DNA of 64,000 nt from the NCBI GenBank assembly GCA_019417465.1, contig DXVF01000011.1, positions 1-64,000 of the forward strand, in the 5' to 3' direction. The stretch is from Clostridiales bacterium. GTDB lineage: Bacteria > Bacillota > Clostridia > TANB77 > CAG-508. Of the stretch, positions 52,682 through 61,323 are shown one piece after another; the first letter of the stretch is position 1, and each line of letters begins with the position of its first letter. Made by a program: the position numbers and the translations under genes. The notes beneath the pieces were generated by a model that searched no databases, was not told where the DNA came from, and saw only the letters and a program-made list of their open reading frames with translations.

Positions 52682-53176
52682 TTAAACTTTTATATTCGTT
52701 ATATAATTATCGGATTCATCTCGAGATTTAAAAATAATAATGTTGATATTATTTCTATATCTATCTAATAGTTCATAAATTTGGGGTAATTTTTTTCTTG
52801 AAAAATCCATAATCGCTTGTTTAAAGTTTTCATCTAGTTTTTCTTCAACCCAAGGTAAATCGTCTCTTTTATTTCCAATTCGAGATTCTGCACCCTCTAT
52901 ACAAACTTCTGTTGGAAAATCTAATAAAAATACTGTATCACACTCTTTTAAACGCATTTCTATTGTTCTTTGATAATTACCATCTATAATCCAACTGTCC
53001 TTTTTAAATATTTCAATTAATTTCTTTTCAAGTTCTTCTTTAGTTATATGTGTTCCATCTTCATTGTGATATAACATATCTAAATGATATAAAGGGATAT
53101 TAGTTACATCTTTTAATTTTTTGGAAAATACGCTTTTTCCAGAACCAGGGCTTCCTATCACAATTATCTTATTCAT
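52682..53176 (-). CDS. P-loop kinase-like protein (topology modulation type)
   Basis: A 164-residue adenylate kinase-like NTPase: Walker A IGSPGSGKSVFSKKL, IPLYHLDMLYHNEDG, WIIDGNYQRTIEMRL, FLLDFPTEV. Similar proteins are annotated as topology modulation or shikimate kinase-like. GGAGG fits ATG 53176. Paralog at 60620 outside the element. Confidence 0.85.
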   Translation of the reverse strand: MNKIIVIGSPGSGKSVFSKKLKDVTNIPLYHLDMLYHNEDGTHITKEELEKKLIEIFKKDSWIIDGNYQRTIEMRLKECDTVFLLDFPTEVCIEGAESRIGNKRDDLPWVEEKLDENFKQAIMDFSRKKLPQIYELLDRYRNNINIIIFKSRDESDNYITNIKV

Positions 53177-53218
53177 TTTCAAATCCTCCTAAAAATGGTC
53201 TTTGTTTTTCGCGTACTA

Positions 53219-53797
53219 TTATATTTTTCTAGCAACAATTTCAAACATATGCCAATGTTTCATAACTCCTAAAGCAGATGGCCTATCTTTTTCAATTTCA
53301 AGAAATTTAATAATTTCAAAATCTTTAAATAATGCTATTGCAGATTTTTTACTTAAAAAAGTTTTTTGACTTCCACCTATATTCCATTCATCATTAAGTC
53401 CAAAGAAATTTCCTACAAAAAATCCATTAGATTTTATATTAAAAGAAATTTCTTTCCACATTTTATAAAAATACTCTTTATTACAAAATGGTAAACTGTT
53501 ATTAGCTATAATTAAATCCACTTTTTTTAATTTTAAATTTTCAAAGTTTTGAACTTGAAAGGTTAATTTTTCTTGTTCTTTATTTGATAATTTATTTCTA
53601 ATTTGCATTTCTGAATTGGTTCCATCTATCGCTAAGACATTCCAATTATTTTTTATTAAATAAACCGTATCGTTTCCAGCACCACATCCTAAATCAATTG
53701 CATCTCCAACTAATTTATAAGTGTTTATAAAATCAATTACATTTTTTCTTGGAGGAATATCCTTAGTTATATTATGAAAATTTTCCCAATCTTTCAA
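53219..53797 (-). CDS. class I SAM-dependent methyltransferase
   Basis: A 192-residue methylase with SAM loop AIDLGCGAGNDTVYL near residue 33, LIIANNSLPFCN in the acidic-strand position and a terminal MKHWHMFEIVAR. Start TTG 53797 follows AAAGGA. Close paralog at 56818, just beyond the right att (same PPRKN, FFVGNFFGL and KDRP motifs). Substrate unknown; a small-molecule methylase is likely. Confidence 0.88.
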   Translation of the reverse strand: MKDWENFHNITKDIPPRKNVIDFINTYKLVGDAIDLGCGAGNDTVYLIKNNWNVLAIDGTNSEMQIRNKLSNKEQEKLTFQVQNFENLKLKKVDLIIANNSLPFCNKEYFYKMWKEISFNIKSNGFFVGNFFGLNDEWNIGGSQKTFLSKKSAIALFKDFEIIKFLEIEKDRPSALGVMKHWHMFEIVARKI

Positions 53798-53953
53798 ATT
53801 TTAATCATCCTTTCACACTATAGACTAACATTTATACAGATTATATCACACTTTAATTACTTTTGTATATTTCTAACAAAGTTTTATTATCAAAAATTTT
53901 ATAATCTAATTAAAAATTTCAAAGTGTTTGTTAACCTTTTATATAAAAAATTC

Positions 53954-54200
53954 ACTCATGTATTATAGAAAAAGTAAAAAAAATAAACATTTTTTCAAAT
54001 AAATGTATTCTTTTTGATATTTTATTTCGTTCTTTATATATAGAAGTAGCTAAAAATAAAATTTTTTTAAAAAAAGTCGGGACAATTATAAATTTTTTTC
54101 GCCTATGTATAGTGAAGGGATTAAAAAATATAAAGTTTTAAAATTTTTCGGGACATGGTTCAATTTCTTCGCCTATGTATTATAGAAGAAGTAAAAATTA
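53954..54200 (+). repeat. four degenerate repeats about 70-78 bp apart, upstream of xis of C
   Basis: Copies like CGCCTATGTATAGTGAAGGG followed by A-rich DNA occur at about 53954, 54032, 54109 and 54170. TCGGGACA occurs at 54077 and 54148. Fills the gene-free stretch 53798-54345. Same design as 1661-1913, also ahead of an xis gene. Confidence 0.55.
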
Positions 54201-54226
54201 TAGAATTTTAATTTCGACTAATATCA

Positions 54227-54254
54227 TTGACAATACAAAAATGTTATGTTAAAT
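54227..54254 (+). promoter_or_regulatory. putative xis-int promoter of element C
   Basis: TTGACA 54227-54232, TTAAAT 54249-54254, 16-base spacer, just after the repeat array and about 90 bases before xis. Confidence 0.5.
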
Positions 54255-54345
54255 TTCAAATATGGGTGACCAAATCACACAAGAAATTAACTTGAACATT
54301 GTGAAAAAATCAATGATAGCAAATTTAAGTTAAGGAGGTGTGAGT

Positions 54346-54555
54346 ATGGAAAAACTTGATAATATAGTTATGTACTCTCCAGAAGATGTTAGAAAACTAC
54401 TTCATTTAGGTAATTCAAAATGTTTAGAATTATTTAATTCAGCAGATTTTCCAAGCATAAAAATTGGTAGAGCCTTTTGGGCAAAATCAGACTGTTTAGA
54501 ACAATATTTAAGTAAAAAACAAGTCTTAAACCAAAAGGAAGAAGATTTATTCTAA
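54346..54555 (+). CDS. xis: excisionase-family protein of element C
   Basis: A 69-residue winged-helix protein: YSPEDVRKLLHLGNSKCLEL, then FPSIKIGRAFWAKSDCLEQY. Excisionase family, close to the xis gene of B. ATG 54346 lies 7 bases after AAGGAGG (54332-54338); a GTG at 54340 is too close. Confidence 0.85.
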   Translation: MEKLDNIVMYSPEDVRKLLHLGNSKCLELFNSADFPSIKIGRAFWAKSDCLEQYLSKKQVLNQKEEDLF

Positions 54556-54583
54556 TACAATAAATATACAAAAATAACTATTT

Positions 54584-54650
54584 ACAGGAACACCCTAAAA
54601 TACACGATAACCATTATTTTATGGTACAAGAGTAATTGCAGGGTAAGTTC
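54584..54650 (+). promoter_or_regulatory. hairpin leader between xis and int of C
   Basis: ACCAT-TATTTT-ATGGT (54610-54625) is a small hairpin; GAACACCCT and AGGGTAAGTTC enclose it. Similar in position to the hairpin of B (43118-43186), different in sequence. Confidence 0.4.
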
Positions 54651-54671
54651 TTTCCTAATAAGGAGGTACTA

Positions 54672-56003
54672 ATGCAACACTCAAAAGGAATTACAGTTGG
54701 AACATACACAATAAAAACAAAAAAGAAAGTAAATTCTTTGCCTATCTGTCCAACTTGTAAAAATTGTAAAGATAGGTCAATTTGTAGCAATAGAAAAAAA
54801 CAAACAAAGTGCTCTATATGTAAAAGTTGCACAAATAGTGAACAATGTGATGTTTACTATATTTCTTCATGTTGCAAGGCAATATTAAATTTAGGTAGAA
54901 GTCCACAAACAGGAAAAGAGATTAAGAAAACTTTTACTGGAAAGACCGAAGATGAGGCTTTATACAAACTTTATCAATTTAAAGATGATGTAAAAAGACA
55001 TGGACTTCCTAAAAATATAATACAGAAATCAGTTGTTACAATTTATAGTTTAGGCTGCCAAATGGAAGAAATAAAAAAATCAAGAGGTAAAATTGGCACA
55101 AATGCATATAGAACAAACATGAGTACATTGAAAAGATTAAAAAATTATGAGTTTTCAAATATACCTATTGAAAAAGTTACAAGAGAAAGCATAGAAGATT
55201 TCTTGGAAGATGAAAGAGAAAAATCAAATTCCATAATTAAAAAAGATTATGGAATGCTTGCAAGAATCTATGAGTATGCTGAAGAAAATGATTATATTAA
55301 GAAAAACTTTTTCAGAGGTTTTAATAAAATTGAAAAAACTCAAAGTAAGATTGCTACAAAACAAGTAAATCCAATGACATTTGATGAAGAAAGAAGGTTT
55401 AAACAATACTTGATGAACGATACTCATCCATATAGAAATCTTGTCTTAATTGAATTGTACACTGGAATGAGATTAGGAGAAACTATTTCTTTAAGTATTT
55501 CAGATGTTGATATAAATAGTAATACTATACGAATTAGCAAAATATTGACACATGATGAAAATCACAAACCTTACATACATGATTCTGCCTTATCTCAAAC
55601 AAAAGACGGCGCTAGACTTGTTCAGATTAATAAAATATTTAAAAATAATGTTATACAAGCAATGAATTGTGCAAAAGCAAATGAATATAACAAAGAAAAT
55701 TTATTATTCTGCCAAGATAATGGCTCACTTATTTTAGAAAGTAGTGTAAATAGTTATTTAAAAAGAGTTGCAAAAGAAATTGGATTAAGTTATTGGAAGG
55801 AATTTAGTTCCCATAGACTAAGACATACATTTGCAACAAGATGTATCGAAGCAGGAATTTCTTTGCCTGTACTTCAAACATTAATGGGACATCATGATAT
55901 TCAGACTACCATTAATGAATATGGTAAAGTATTTAATTTTTACCAGAGAAAAGAGAAAGAAAAATATATTAATTATGTAACAGATGGAATAAGTGAGATT
56001 TAA
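54672..56003 (+). CDS. int: tyrosine integrase of element C
   Basis: A 443-residue integrase. The N-terminal cysteine-rich region (CPTCKNCKDRSICS, CSICKSCTNSEQC) resembles that of the integrase of B and may bind zinc. Catalytic domain: YTGMRLGETISLS, HRLRHTFATRC and LMGHHDIQTTINEY with all residues. AAGGAGG fits ATG 54672 rather than the in-frame start at 54636. Ends about 120 bases before the right att. Confidence 0.93.
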   Translation: MQHSKGITVGTYTIKTKKKVNSLPICPTCKNCKDRSICSNRKKQTKCSICKSCTNSEQCDVYYISSCCKAILNLGRSPQTGKEIKKTFTGKTEDEALYKLYQFKDDVKRHGLPKNIIQKSVVTIYSLGCQMEEIKKSRGKIGTNAYRTNMSTLKRLKNYEFSNIPIEKVTRESIEDFLEDEREKSNSIIKKDYGMLARIYEYAEENDYIKKNFFRGFNKIEKTQSKIATKQVNPMTFDEERRFKQYLMNDTHPYRNLVLIELYTGMRLGETISLSISDVDINSNTIRISKILTHDENHKPYIHDSALSQTKDGARLVQINKIFKNNVIQAMNCAKANEYNKENLLFCQDNGSLILESSVNSYLKRVAKEIGLSYWKEFSSHRLRHTFATRCIEAGISLPVLQTLMGHHDIQTTINEYGKVFNFYQRKEKEKYINYVTDGISEI

Positions 56004-56115
56004 AGCGAATTTGAAGTTAATTGAATGGATAGAAAATAATGAAAAATTTCAAGGTCAAATTTCAAGAATTAGAATAAGACCTATAAATGCAGTAATTGCA
56101 ATAGATATGTGCCTT

Positions 56116-56138
56116 ATCGAGGTAGCCACCTCGACCAT
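56116..56138 (+). other. right att of element C; collapsed tRNA-Pro
   Basis: ATCGAGGTAGC, the 5' end of tRNA-Pro, runs directly into CACCTCGACCA, its 3' end, so that TCGAGGT and ACCTCGA pair. The central tRNA is missing. This is the outermost att copy in the array. Confidence 0.55.
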
Positions 56139-56182
56139 AAGATAGCAATTTTGAGGGAACTTAAGTAAAATTGCAAAAGTCT

Positions 56183-56222
56183 AAAAGAGTATTAACGAAA
56201 AGGTTCTCGTTGATACTCTTTT
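56183..56222 (+). terminator. terminator beyond element C
   Basis: AAAGAGTATTAACGA pairs with TCGTTGATACTCTTT across an 8-base loop, followed by TTCTG. Confidence 0.65.
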
Positions 56223-56316
56223 CTGTTGAGTTTTAAATTGTTGACATTGATTGATACTGGGGCTGCTTACAAAGTAATATTACTCTATTATCCCACTATT
56301 TCATCAATAAATTCAA

Positions 56317-56781
56317 TTAAATAAAATCATCGATATGTTCATTTTTAAAATATAGTTCTCCATCCATAGCACTACTAAGAACTAGCTTTAGTATGTTTTT
56401 ATCTCCGAACCAATCTATTTTTTCAATAAATTTATCAATATTGTACCATTCGTAATCTGAATTTTCCTCATTAAGTATTATAGTTCCATTATTTACATAT
56501 GTTATAAAAGCATACTCTATGCATTTACGCCCCAATGACATATATTTTAATATCCAGTTTAAATATATTATTTTTTGTGAATCTAAATTTGTCTCTTCCT
56601 TTATTTCTCTTTTTACAGTATCCTCTTTTGTTTTATCAATTTTTTCACAACTTCCAGTTACAACATACCAAAGGGGTTTTTTAAATTGAGGGTCGCCAGG
56701 ACTTCCCTTCAGTAATAATAATTTTTTTTCATTAATATTAATTATAAAACTAAGTATTTTATTTATTTCTATCATCTCCAA
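56317..56781 (-). CDS. Nudix hydrolase
   Basis: A 154-residue nucleoside-diphosphate-type hydrolase. The Nudix box is GSCEKIDKTKEDTVKREIKE followed by ET, near residues 43-64, close to GX5EX7REUXEEXGU. LWYVVTGSCEK precedes it. Substrate unknown. Start uncertain: TTG 56781 or ATG 56775, neither with a clear ribosome site. A degraded partial copy lies at 61199-61243. Confidence 0.85.
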   Translation of the reverse strand: MEMIEINKILSFIININEKKLLLLKGSPGDPQFKKPLWYVVTGSCEKIDKTKEDTVKREIKEETNLDSQKIIYLNWILKYMSLGRKCIEYAFITYVNNGTIILNEENSDYEWYNIDKFIEKIDWFGDKNILKLVLSSAMDGELYFKNEHIDDFI

Positions 56782-56817
56782 AATAATTATACCATATATA
56801 ACTTTTGTAATTAAAAT

Positions 56818-57423
56818 TTAATATTTACAAGATAGTGTCAATTTTTTTCTTGCAATAACCTCAAAAGTATGCCAATGTTTCATTTTACCTAGAGTTGTTG
56901 GTCTATCTTTTTCAATTTCTTCAAATTCTATAATATCAAAGTCTTTAAATAATTCAATTATCTTTTGTTTACTTAAAAATGTTCTTTTATCTGATTTAGT
57001 ATTCCATTCATCTTTTAATCCAAAGAAATTACCAACAAAAAATCCATTTTCATTTATACTATTACATACTTCTGGCCACATATTATAAAAATAATCTTTA
57101 TTACAAAAAGGTAATGCATAGTTTGATATAATTAAATCACTTTTAGGTAAATGTAAATCTTCAAACCTTTGAACTTGAAAACAAAATTTATCTTGCATAT
57201 CATCACTTAATTTTTTTCTTATCTTGTTTTCAACATCAGTAGAGTCTATTGATAAAACATTCCAGTTATGTTTTATTAAATATATTGTATCACATCCTGC
57301 TCCACATCCCAAGTCAATAGCATTTCCTGTTAAATTATTATATTTATCTATAAATTTGATAATATTTTTTCTAGGAGGATTATTATCAGTAATTTTGTGA
57401 TAGTTATTCCAACAATTATTCAT
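56818..57423 (-). CDS. class I SAM-dependent methyltransferase
   Basis: A 201-residue methylase, closely similar to the gene at 53219: NPPRKNIIKFIDKY, AIDLGCGAGCDTIYLI, LIISNYALPFCN, FFVGNFFGLKDEWN, MKHWHTFEVIARK. GGAGG precedes the ATG. One copy inside C, one just outside; duplication by recombination is likely. Confidence 0.88.
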   Translation of the reverse strand: MNNCWNNYHKITDNNPPRKNIIKFIDKYNNLTGNAIDLGCGAGCDTIYLIKHNWNVLSIDSTDVENKIRKKLSDDMQDKFCFQVQRFEDLHLPKSDLIISNYALPFCNKDYFYNMWPEVCNSINENGFFVGNFFGLKDEWNTKSDKRTFLSKQKIIELFKDFDIIEFEEIEKDRPTTLGKMKHWHTFEVIARKKLTLSCKY

Positions 57424-57443
57424 ATGTCTAAGCCTCCAAATTT

Positions 57444-58016
57444 TTAAATATTTTTATTTTTTATATAATTACCAGAAAATTCGTTTTCAAGTATATCCAT
57501 GTGCAATTTATCATAAAATTTGCCATTTAAAAATATTTCTTCTCTACTGCAACCAGCATCTTTAAATCCACATTTTAAATAGCACTTATGAGCTCTTTTA
57601 TTTACTGAAAGTAAGTCTAATCTTATACTATGCAAATTCAAATATTTAAAACCATATTCTAATAATAACCTAATTGATTCTGTTCCATATCCATTACTTC
57701 TAAAACCTTCATCTCCTATAAAAATTCCAAGTACAGCACTTCTTTCAACCCAGTTAATATGTTCTAATCCAACTGTACCAACTAATTTATCATCTTCTAT
57801 GTTTACAATATTAAATGTTCTTTTTTCAGTATCTTTTTCAACATTTTCAAGATATTCTTTTTCACTAGCATATGTAGTTATTTGACTTGTTCTTCCTATA
57901 TAATCTGTTACCTGAAAGTCATTCATCCACTCAGCAAACTTTTGTATTTCTTCTTCTGAAGAACCTTTTGGAGATAAGTATATTCTTTCTCCTATTAATT
58001 TTTTTAAATATTTCAT
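57444..58016 (-). CDS. GNAT-family N-acetyltransferase (RimJ/RimL type)
   Basis: A 190-residue acetyltransferase: GERIYLSPKGSSEEEIQKFA, LGIFIGDEGFRSNGYGTESI with the CoA loop near residue 115, and NLHSIRLDLLSVNKRAHKCY with KCGFKDAG, as in protein or antibiotic acetylases. AAGGAGA fits ATG 58016. Confidence 0.9.
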   Translation of the reverse strand: MKYLKKLIGERIYLSPKGSSEEEIQKFAEWMNDFQVTDYIGRTSQITTYASEKEYLENVEKDTEKRTFNIVNIEDDKLVGTVGLEHINWVERSAVLGIFIGDEGFRSNGYGTESIRLLLEYGFKYLNLHSIRLDLLSVNKRAHKCYLKCGFKDAGCSREEIFLNGKFYDKLHMDILENEFSGNYIKNKNI

Positions 58017-58029
58017 AATTAACATCTCC

Positions 58030-59028
58030 TTAATCTTTTATTTTTAAATCAATTTTATTATTTTCAATTATCAATTTTGCATTTCCACCAATTGGAAAAG
58101 TAAAAATAGGCGTTGTATGTCCAAAATTGGCATTAATAATTATTGGTATATTTTCTAATTGTTTTTTTGTTTCTAAAATATTAACCCATTTATCATAATT
58201 CATTTCAGATACTTTTTCAGCTCTTCCTATAACAATCCCTTTTATATTTTTTTCTTTTGTAGCATGTAATAAAGATTGTAAATCTCTATCAAATTCTCTA
58301 ACAAATTCTTTTCCCACAAGTCCATCATCCTCTATAAATAAAATACTATCATTTATATCTGGCATATACTCTGTACCTTGTAATAAATTTAAAGTGCATA
58401 AATTCCCACCAATTATTTTTCCTTCAGCTTTTCCTTCATAAATAATTTGCATACCTTCATTTTTTTCAAACATTCTGTTTTCTTGATTAGAGAACCATAA
58501 ATCATTGCTCCATTCTTTAGATGATTTTATTTGAATCCACTCATTTGTTAAAAACATCCTCCTAAAATATTCTAATGAATATTCAAATCCATATTTCATT
58601 CCGAAACTAGAAAAATGCACTCCTGAATAAGTTACAAGACCAGTTTTAGTATAAATTGCATTAGTAAGTGCAGTTATATCAGAAAATCCACACAAAATTT
58701 TAGGATTGTTTTTAATTAAATTGTAATCAATTTCATCTAATATTTGATTTACATTGTAACCACCAATTACAGTAAGAATTGCTTTTACGTTTTTATCAGT
58801 AAATGCATCATGTAAATCATTAACTCTATCTTCAACACTGGCACATTTATAATCATTGTTAATAGAATTCTTTACATTTTTTCCAAAACTTACTTTAAAA
58901 CCTAAATCTTCTAATCTTGATTTTGCAATTTTAATTACATCTTCCTTTAAAATATTCATACTTCTTGATGGTGCAATTATCCTTATTTCATCACCAAATT
59001 TTAATTTTTCTGGTATTATTTTATTCAT
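58030..59028 (-). CDS. S66-family serine peptidase (LD-carboxypeptidase/MccF-like)
   Basis: A 332-residue peptidase. IIAPSRSMNILKEDV near the start, nucleophile CGFSDITALTNAIY near 115, LFIEDDGLVGKEF with the Glu, and NANFGHTTPIFTFPIGG with the His. Relatives trim peptidoglycan tetrapeptides or destroy microcin C. AGGAGG fits ATG 59028; the in-frame extension to 59088 is rejected. No signal peptide, which favours an MccF-like immunity role. Confidence 0.88.
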   Translation of the reverse strand: MNKIIPEKLKFGDEIRIIAPSRSMNILKEDVIKIAKSRLEDLGFKVSFGKNVKNSINNDYKCASVEDRVNDLHDAFTDKNVKAILTVIGGYNVNQILDEIDYNLIKNNPKILCGFSDITALTNAIYTKTGLVTYSGVHFSSFGMKYGFEYSLEYFRRMFLTNEWIQIKSSKEWSNDLWFSNQENRMFEKNEGMQIIYEGKAEGKIIGGNLCTLNLLQGTEYMPDINDSILFIEDDGLVGKEFVREFDRDLQSLLHATKEKNIKGIVIGRAEKVSEMNYDKWVNILETKKQLENIPIIINANFGHTTPIFTFPIGGNAKLIIENNKIDLKIKD

Positions 59029-59276
59029 ATTTATAATCCTCCTATCAAAAAAAGCCTTACAAAGAAATCGTTTAAGACTCCTTTGCAAGACTTTTAAATC
59101 TATACATCGTGTAAATAACTATTTTATTAAAGTTATCCTATATCGCTCGGAAGACTTTGTTTCCTAGATATACTCTTAAAAAATATTTTTAATTTTAATA
59201 TATATTTTTCTATTTGTCAAATAAAATATTTTTAAAAGAGGGTAAAATGTTAATGCTATTTTATATTTGTTTAGTT

Positions 59277-59816
59277 TTAAATATTGTTTATATATTTATT
59301 AAACTCTTTAAATGTCAATCCATGCATTACATCAAAAAACTCTTTTGTTGGACTTTCCTTACCACCACGAAGTTTAATATAATAATTTACAATTGCTTCT
59401 AATGCATCTTTTTCATTTTTATACTCATATATACCTTTTCTTTCAAAGTTTGGATGTTCCATATGGTAAACTTTATTATTTAAATAATACAATACAAAAC
59501 AATGCATATGCTCATCTTCTTCCAAATTGTTATACTCATCTGGTTCAAAAATTCTACAACAAAACATCTTATTTTTAATATTTATTTTATTTAATAAAAA
59601 ATGCATAAACCAAACTTGTTCAATACAAGTTCCTAATCTATATTTAATAATTTCATCTATTGACATTGTTCTATATAATTTTCGAAAATCTTTCATTGTT
59701 TTTATATGTTTTTCACCATTAATATCTATCCAACCATATTCTATGTATTTATTCATAAAATTAAAAACATCTTCTGGTGTTTTAATGTTTGATATATCAC
59801 TTTGAAAATCGTTCAT
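59277..59816 (-). CDS. transglutaminase-like protein
   Basis: A 179-residue protein with the Cys-His pattern of transglutaminase-like folds: YRLGTCIEQVWFMHFLLNKI near residue 70, DEHMHCFVLYYLNNKVYHME near 115. Length and lack of signal suggest a small cytosolic enzyme. Role unknown. Confidence 0.7.
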   Translation of the reverse strand: MNDFQSDISNIKTPEDVFNFMNKYIEYGWIDINGEKHIKTMKDFRKLYRTMSIDEIIKYRLGTCIEQVWFMHFLLNKINIKNKMFCCRIFEPDEYNNLEEDEHMHCFVLYYLNNKVYHMEHPNFERKGIYEYKNEKDALEAIVNYYIKLRGGKESPTKEFFDVMHGLTFKEFNKYINNI

Positions 59817-59835
59817 TATTTAAAATCCTTTCGCT

Positions 59836-60600
59836 TCATTCTTTTGTTGCGGTTATTCCATAATATCTTCTAATTAGTAAAATTCCTTTATCAGTTGTAT
59901 TCTCATTAATATATTTATCTAATAAATTCATATCTAATACTTTGTCATCATCAATAGTGGATACTCCCATTTCAGAAAAGTTGGTTAGAATAGGAGTTTT
60001 TAGAAGTAATGCTAATAAATCTTCTTTTGTTTTATAATATTCTCTGATATGTATCGGTATCAATTCAACTTTCTTGAATCCTGCTTTAATTATATTTTCA
60101 TAATCTATTAAACTAATAGGTTTTGGATCATTAAATGCTTGACCTTTTTCAAACAATAATTTTAGTTGCCAACAGTCTAATTTATCTACACCCCTTAAAA
60201 GTAATTTACCACCTTTTTTTAATGTTTTATAAATTTGCTTTGCAGATATAACAGTATGTCTTGCAACAACTATATCAAAATAATCATTTGGTGTATCCAT
60301 ATTAAGATTGTCCATCACTTTAAATTCTATATAATCTTTTCCAGATTTTTTAAGATTATTTTTTGCTGTTTCTATCATATTAGATGAAAAATCTGTACCT
60401 AGTATTTTTTTAACTTTTGGAAAATCGTGTAATACTTTTTCACCACCACCAGTACCTAAATCCAAAATAATACTATTAGAATCACTATTTTTTTCAATTT
60501 CTTTTTGTAGATTCCATTTTGTTAAACACTCTTCTTCACAGTTTATCATACTGAAATCCCAATTAGATATTTTATCATAAAAATTCTTTTCAATACTCAA
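59836..60600 (-). CDS. class I SAM-dependent methyltransferase
   Basis: A 254-residue methylase with ILDLGTGGGEKVLHDF near residue 46, GTDFSSNMIETAKNNL, and LKKGGKLLLRGVDKLD. AAGGTG fits a TTG start at 60600. Distinct from the 53219/56818 pair. Substrate not evident. Confidence 0.82.
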   Translation of the reverse strand: MSIEKNFYDKISNWDFSMINCEEECLTKWNLQKEIEKNSDSNSIILDLGTGGGEKVLHDFPKVKKILGTDFSSNMIETAKNNLKKSGKDYIEFKVMDNLNMDTPNDYFDIVVARHTVISAKQIYKTLKKGGKLLLRGVDKLDCWQLKLLFEKGQAFNDPKPISLIDYENIIKAGFKKVELIPIHIREYYKTKEDLLALLLKTPILTNFSEMGVSTIDDDKVLDMNLLDKYINENTTDKGILLIRRYYGITATKE

Positions 60601-60619
60601 AATAATCACCTTCTTCTTT

Positions 60620-61141
60620 TTATTTAACTTCTATTTTTTTATTGAATTGATTTTTATACCACTTATTAAGTTGCCTTCTATTTTTGAATATATGTATTTT
60701 TGAACTATCTATATCTTTTATTTTTTCTAATATCTCATCTCTCTTATTTTTTCTCCAATTTAATACAAAACAGAAAAATTTCCAATTCATTTGTTCTTTA
60801 CAACCTGGTATTTCTTTTTTCTCTTTTCCATGATTTTTTATAAATCTACCTAATGCTCCTTTTATTTGTGCTATAGTCGAATAGTCTAGATAGATAATAT
60901 AATCAGCTTTTTCAAGACGATATTGTAATGTAGAACGATATGTTCCATCTATAATCCACTTATTCTCATTTGTTTTACTAATAATTATTTTATCTCGTTC
61001 GTCTTTGTCTCTAATTTCCCAATTCTTTAAATGATGTATTCCATCAATATGATAAACAGGTAAATTAAGTTCTTTTCCCAAATTTTCAGCTAACGTTGTT
61101 TTTCCTGTTCCACTACCACCAATTATACAAACTCGATTCAT
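60620..61141 (-). CDS. P-loop kinase-like protein
   Basis: A 173-residue NTPase: Walker A IGGSGTGKTTLAENL, LPVYHIDGIHHLKNW, WIIDGTYRSTLQYRL, IIYLDYSTIAQIKGALGRFI. Same family as 52682. GAGGAG precedes the ATG. The two copies sit inside and outside C, like the methyltransferases. Confidence 0.85.
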   Translation of the reverse strand: MNRVCIIGGSGTGKTTLAENLGKELNLPVYHIDGIHHLKNWEIRDKDERDKIIISKTNENKWIIDGTYRSTLQYRLEKADYIIYLDYSTIAQIKGALGRFIKNHGKEKKEIPGCKEQMNWKFFCFVLNWRKNKRDEILEKIKDIDSSKIHIFKNRRQLNKWYKNQFNKKIEVK

Positions 61142-61198
61142 ATGAACTCCTCAAATATTAATATTTACCTTTTTAATATCTTATTTAAATTTACAAAT

Positions 61199-61243
61199 GT
61201 TATAAAAGTATACTCTATGCATTTACAATCCAATTGCATATAC
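61199..61243 (-). pseudogene. fragment of a Nudix gene
   Basis: GTTATAAAAGTATACTCTAT and the next 25 bases match 56501-56545 within the Nudix gene at about 38 of 45 positions. The rest is lost. A remnant of a second copy. Confidence 0.45.
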
Positions 61244-61323
61244 AAACATATTTACTATCATTTCACATTATTCAAAATAGCCACAATCCTTTTCTACCTT
61301 ATTAATTTAAAAATATAAAGTAG

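Larger units (their letters stand above)
44760..56137. mobile_element. element C, integrative element at tRNA-Pro with defence cargo
   Basis: From the att at 44743-44759 to 56125-56138. Layout: repA, tnpV, small gene, TrlF-like pair, DpnII system, small enzymes, xis, int. AAATTTCAAGAA occurs near both ends (44888, 44918, 44929; 56057, and partially at 56044). No relaxase or mobC is present, so transfer would need other means. Confidence 0.75.
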
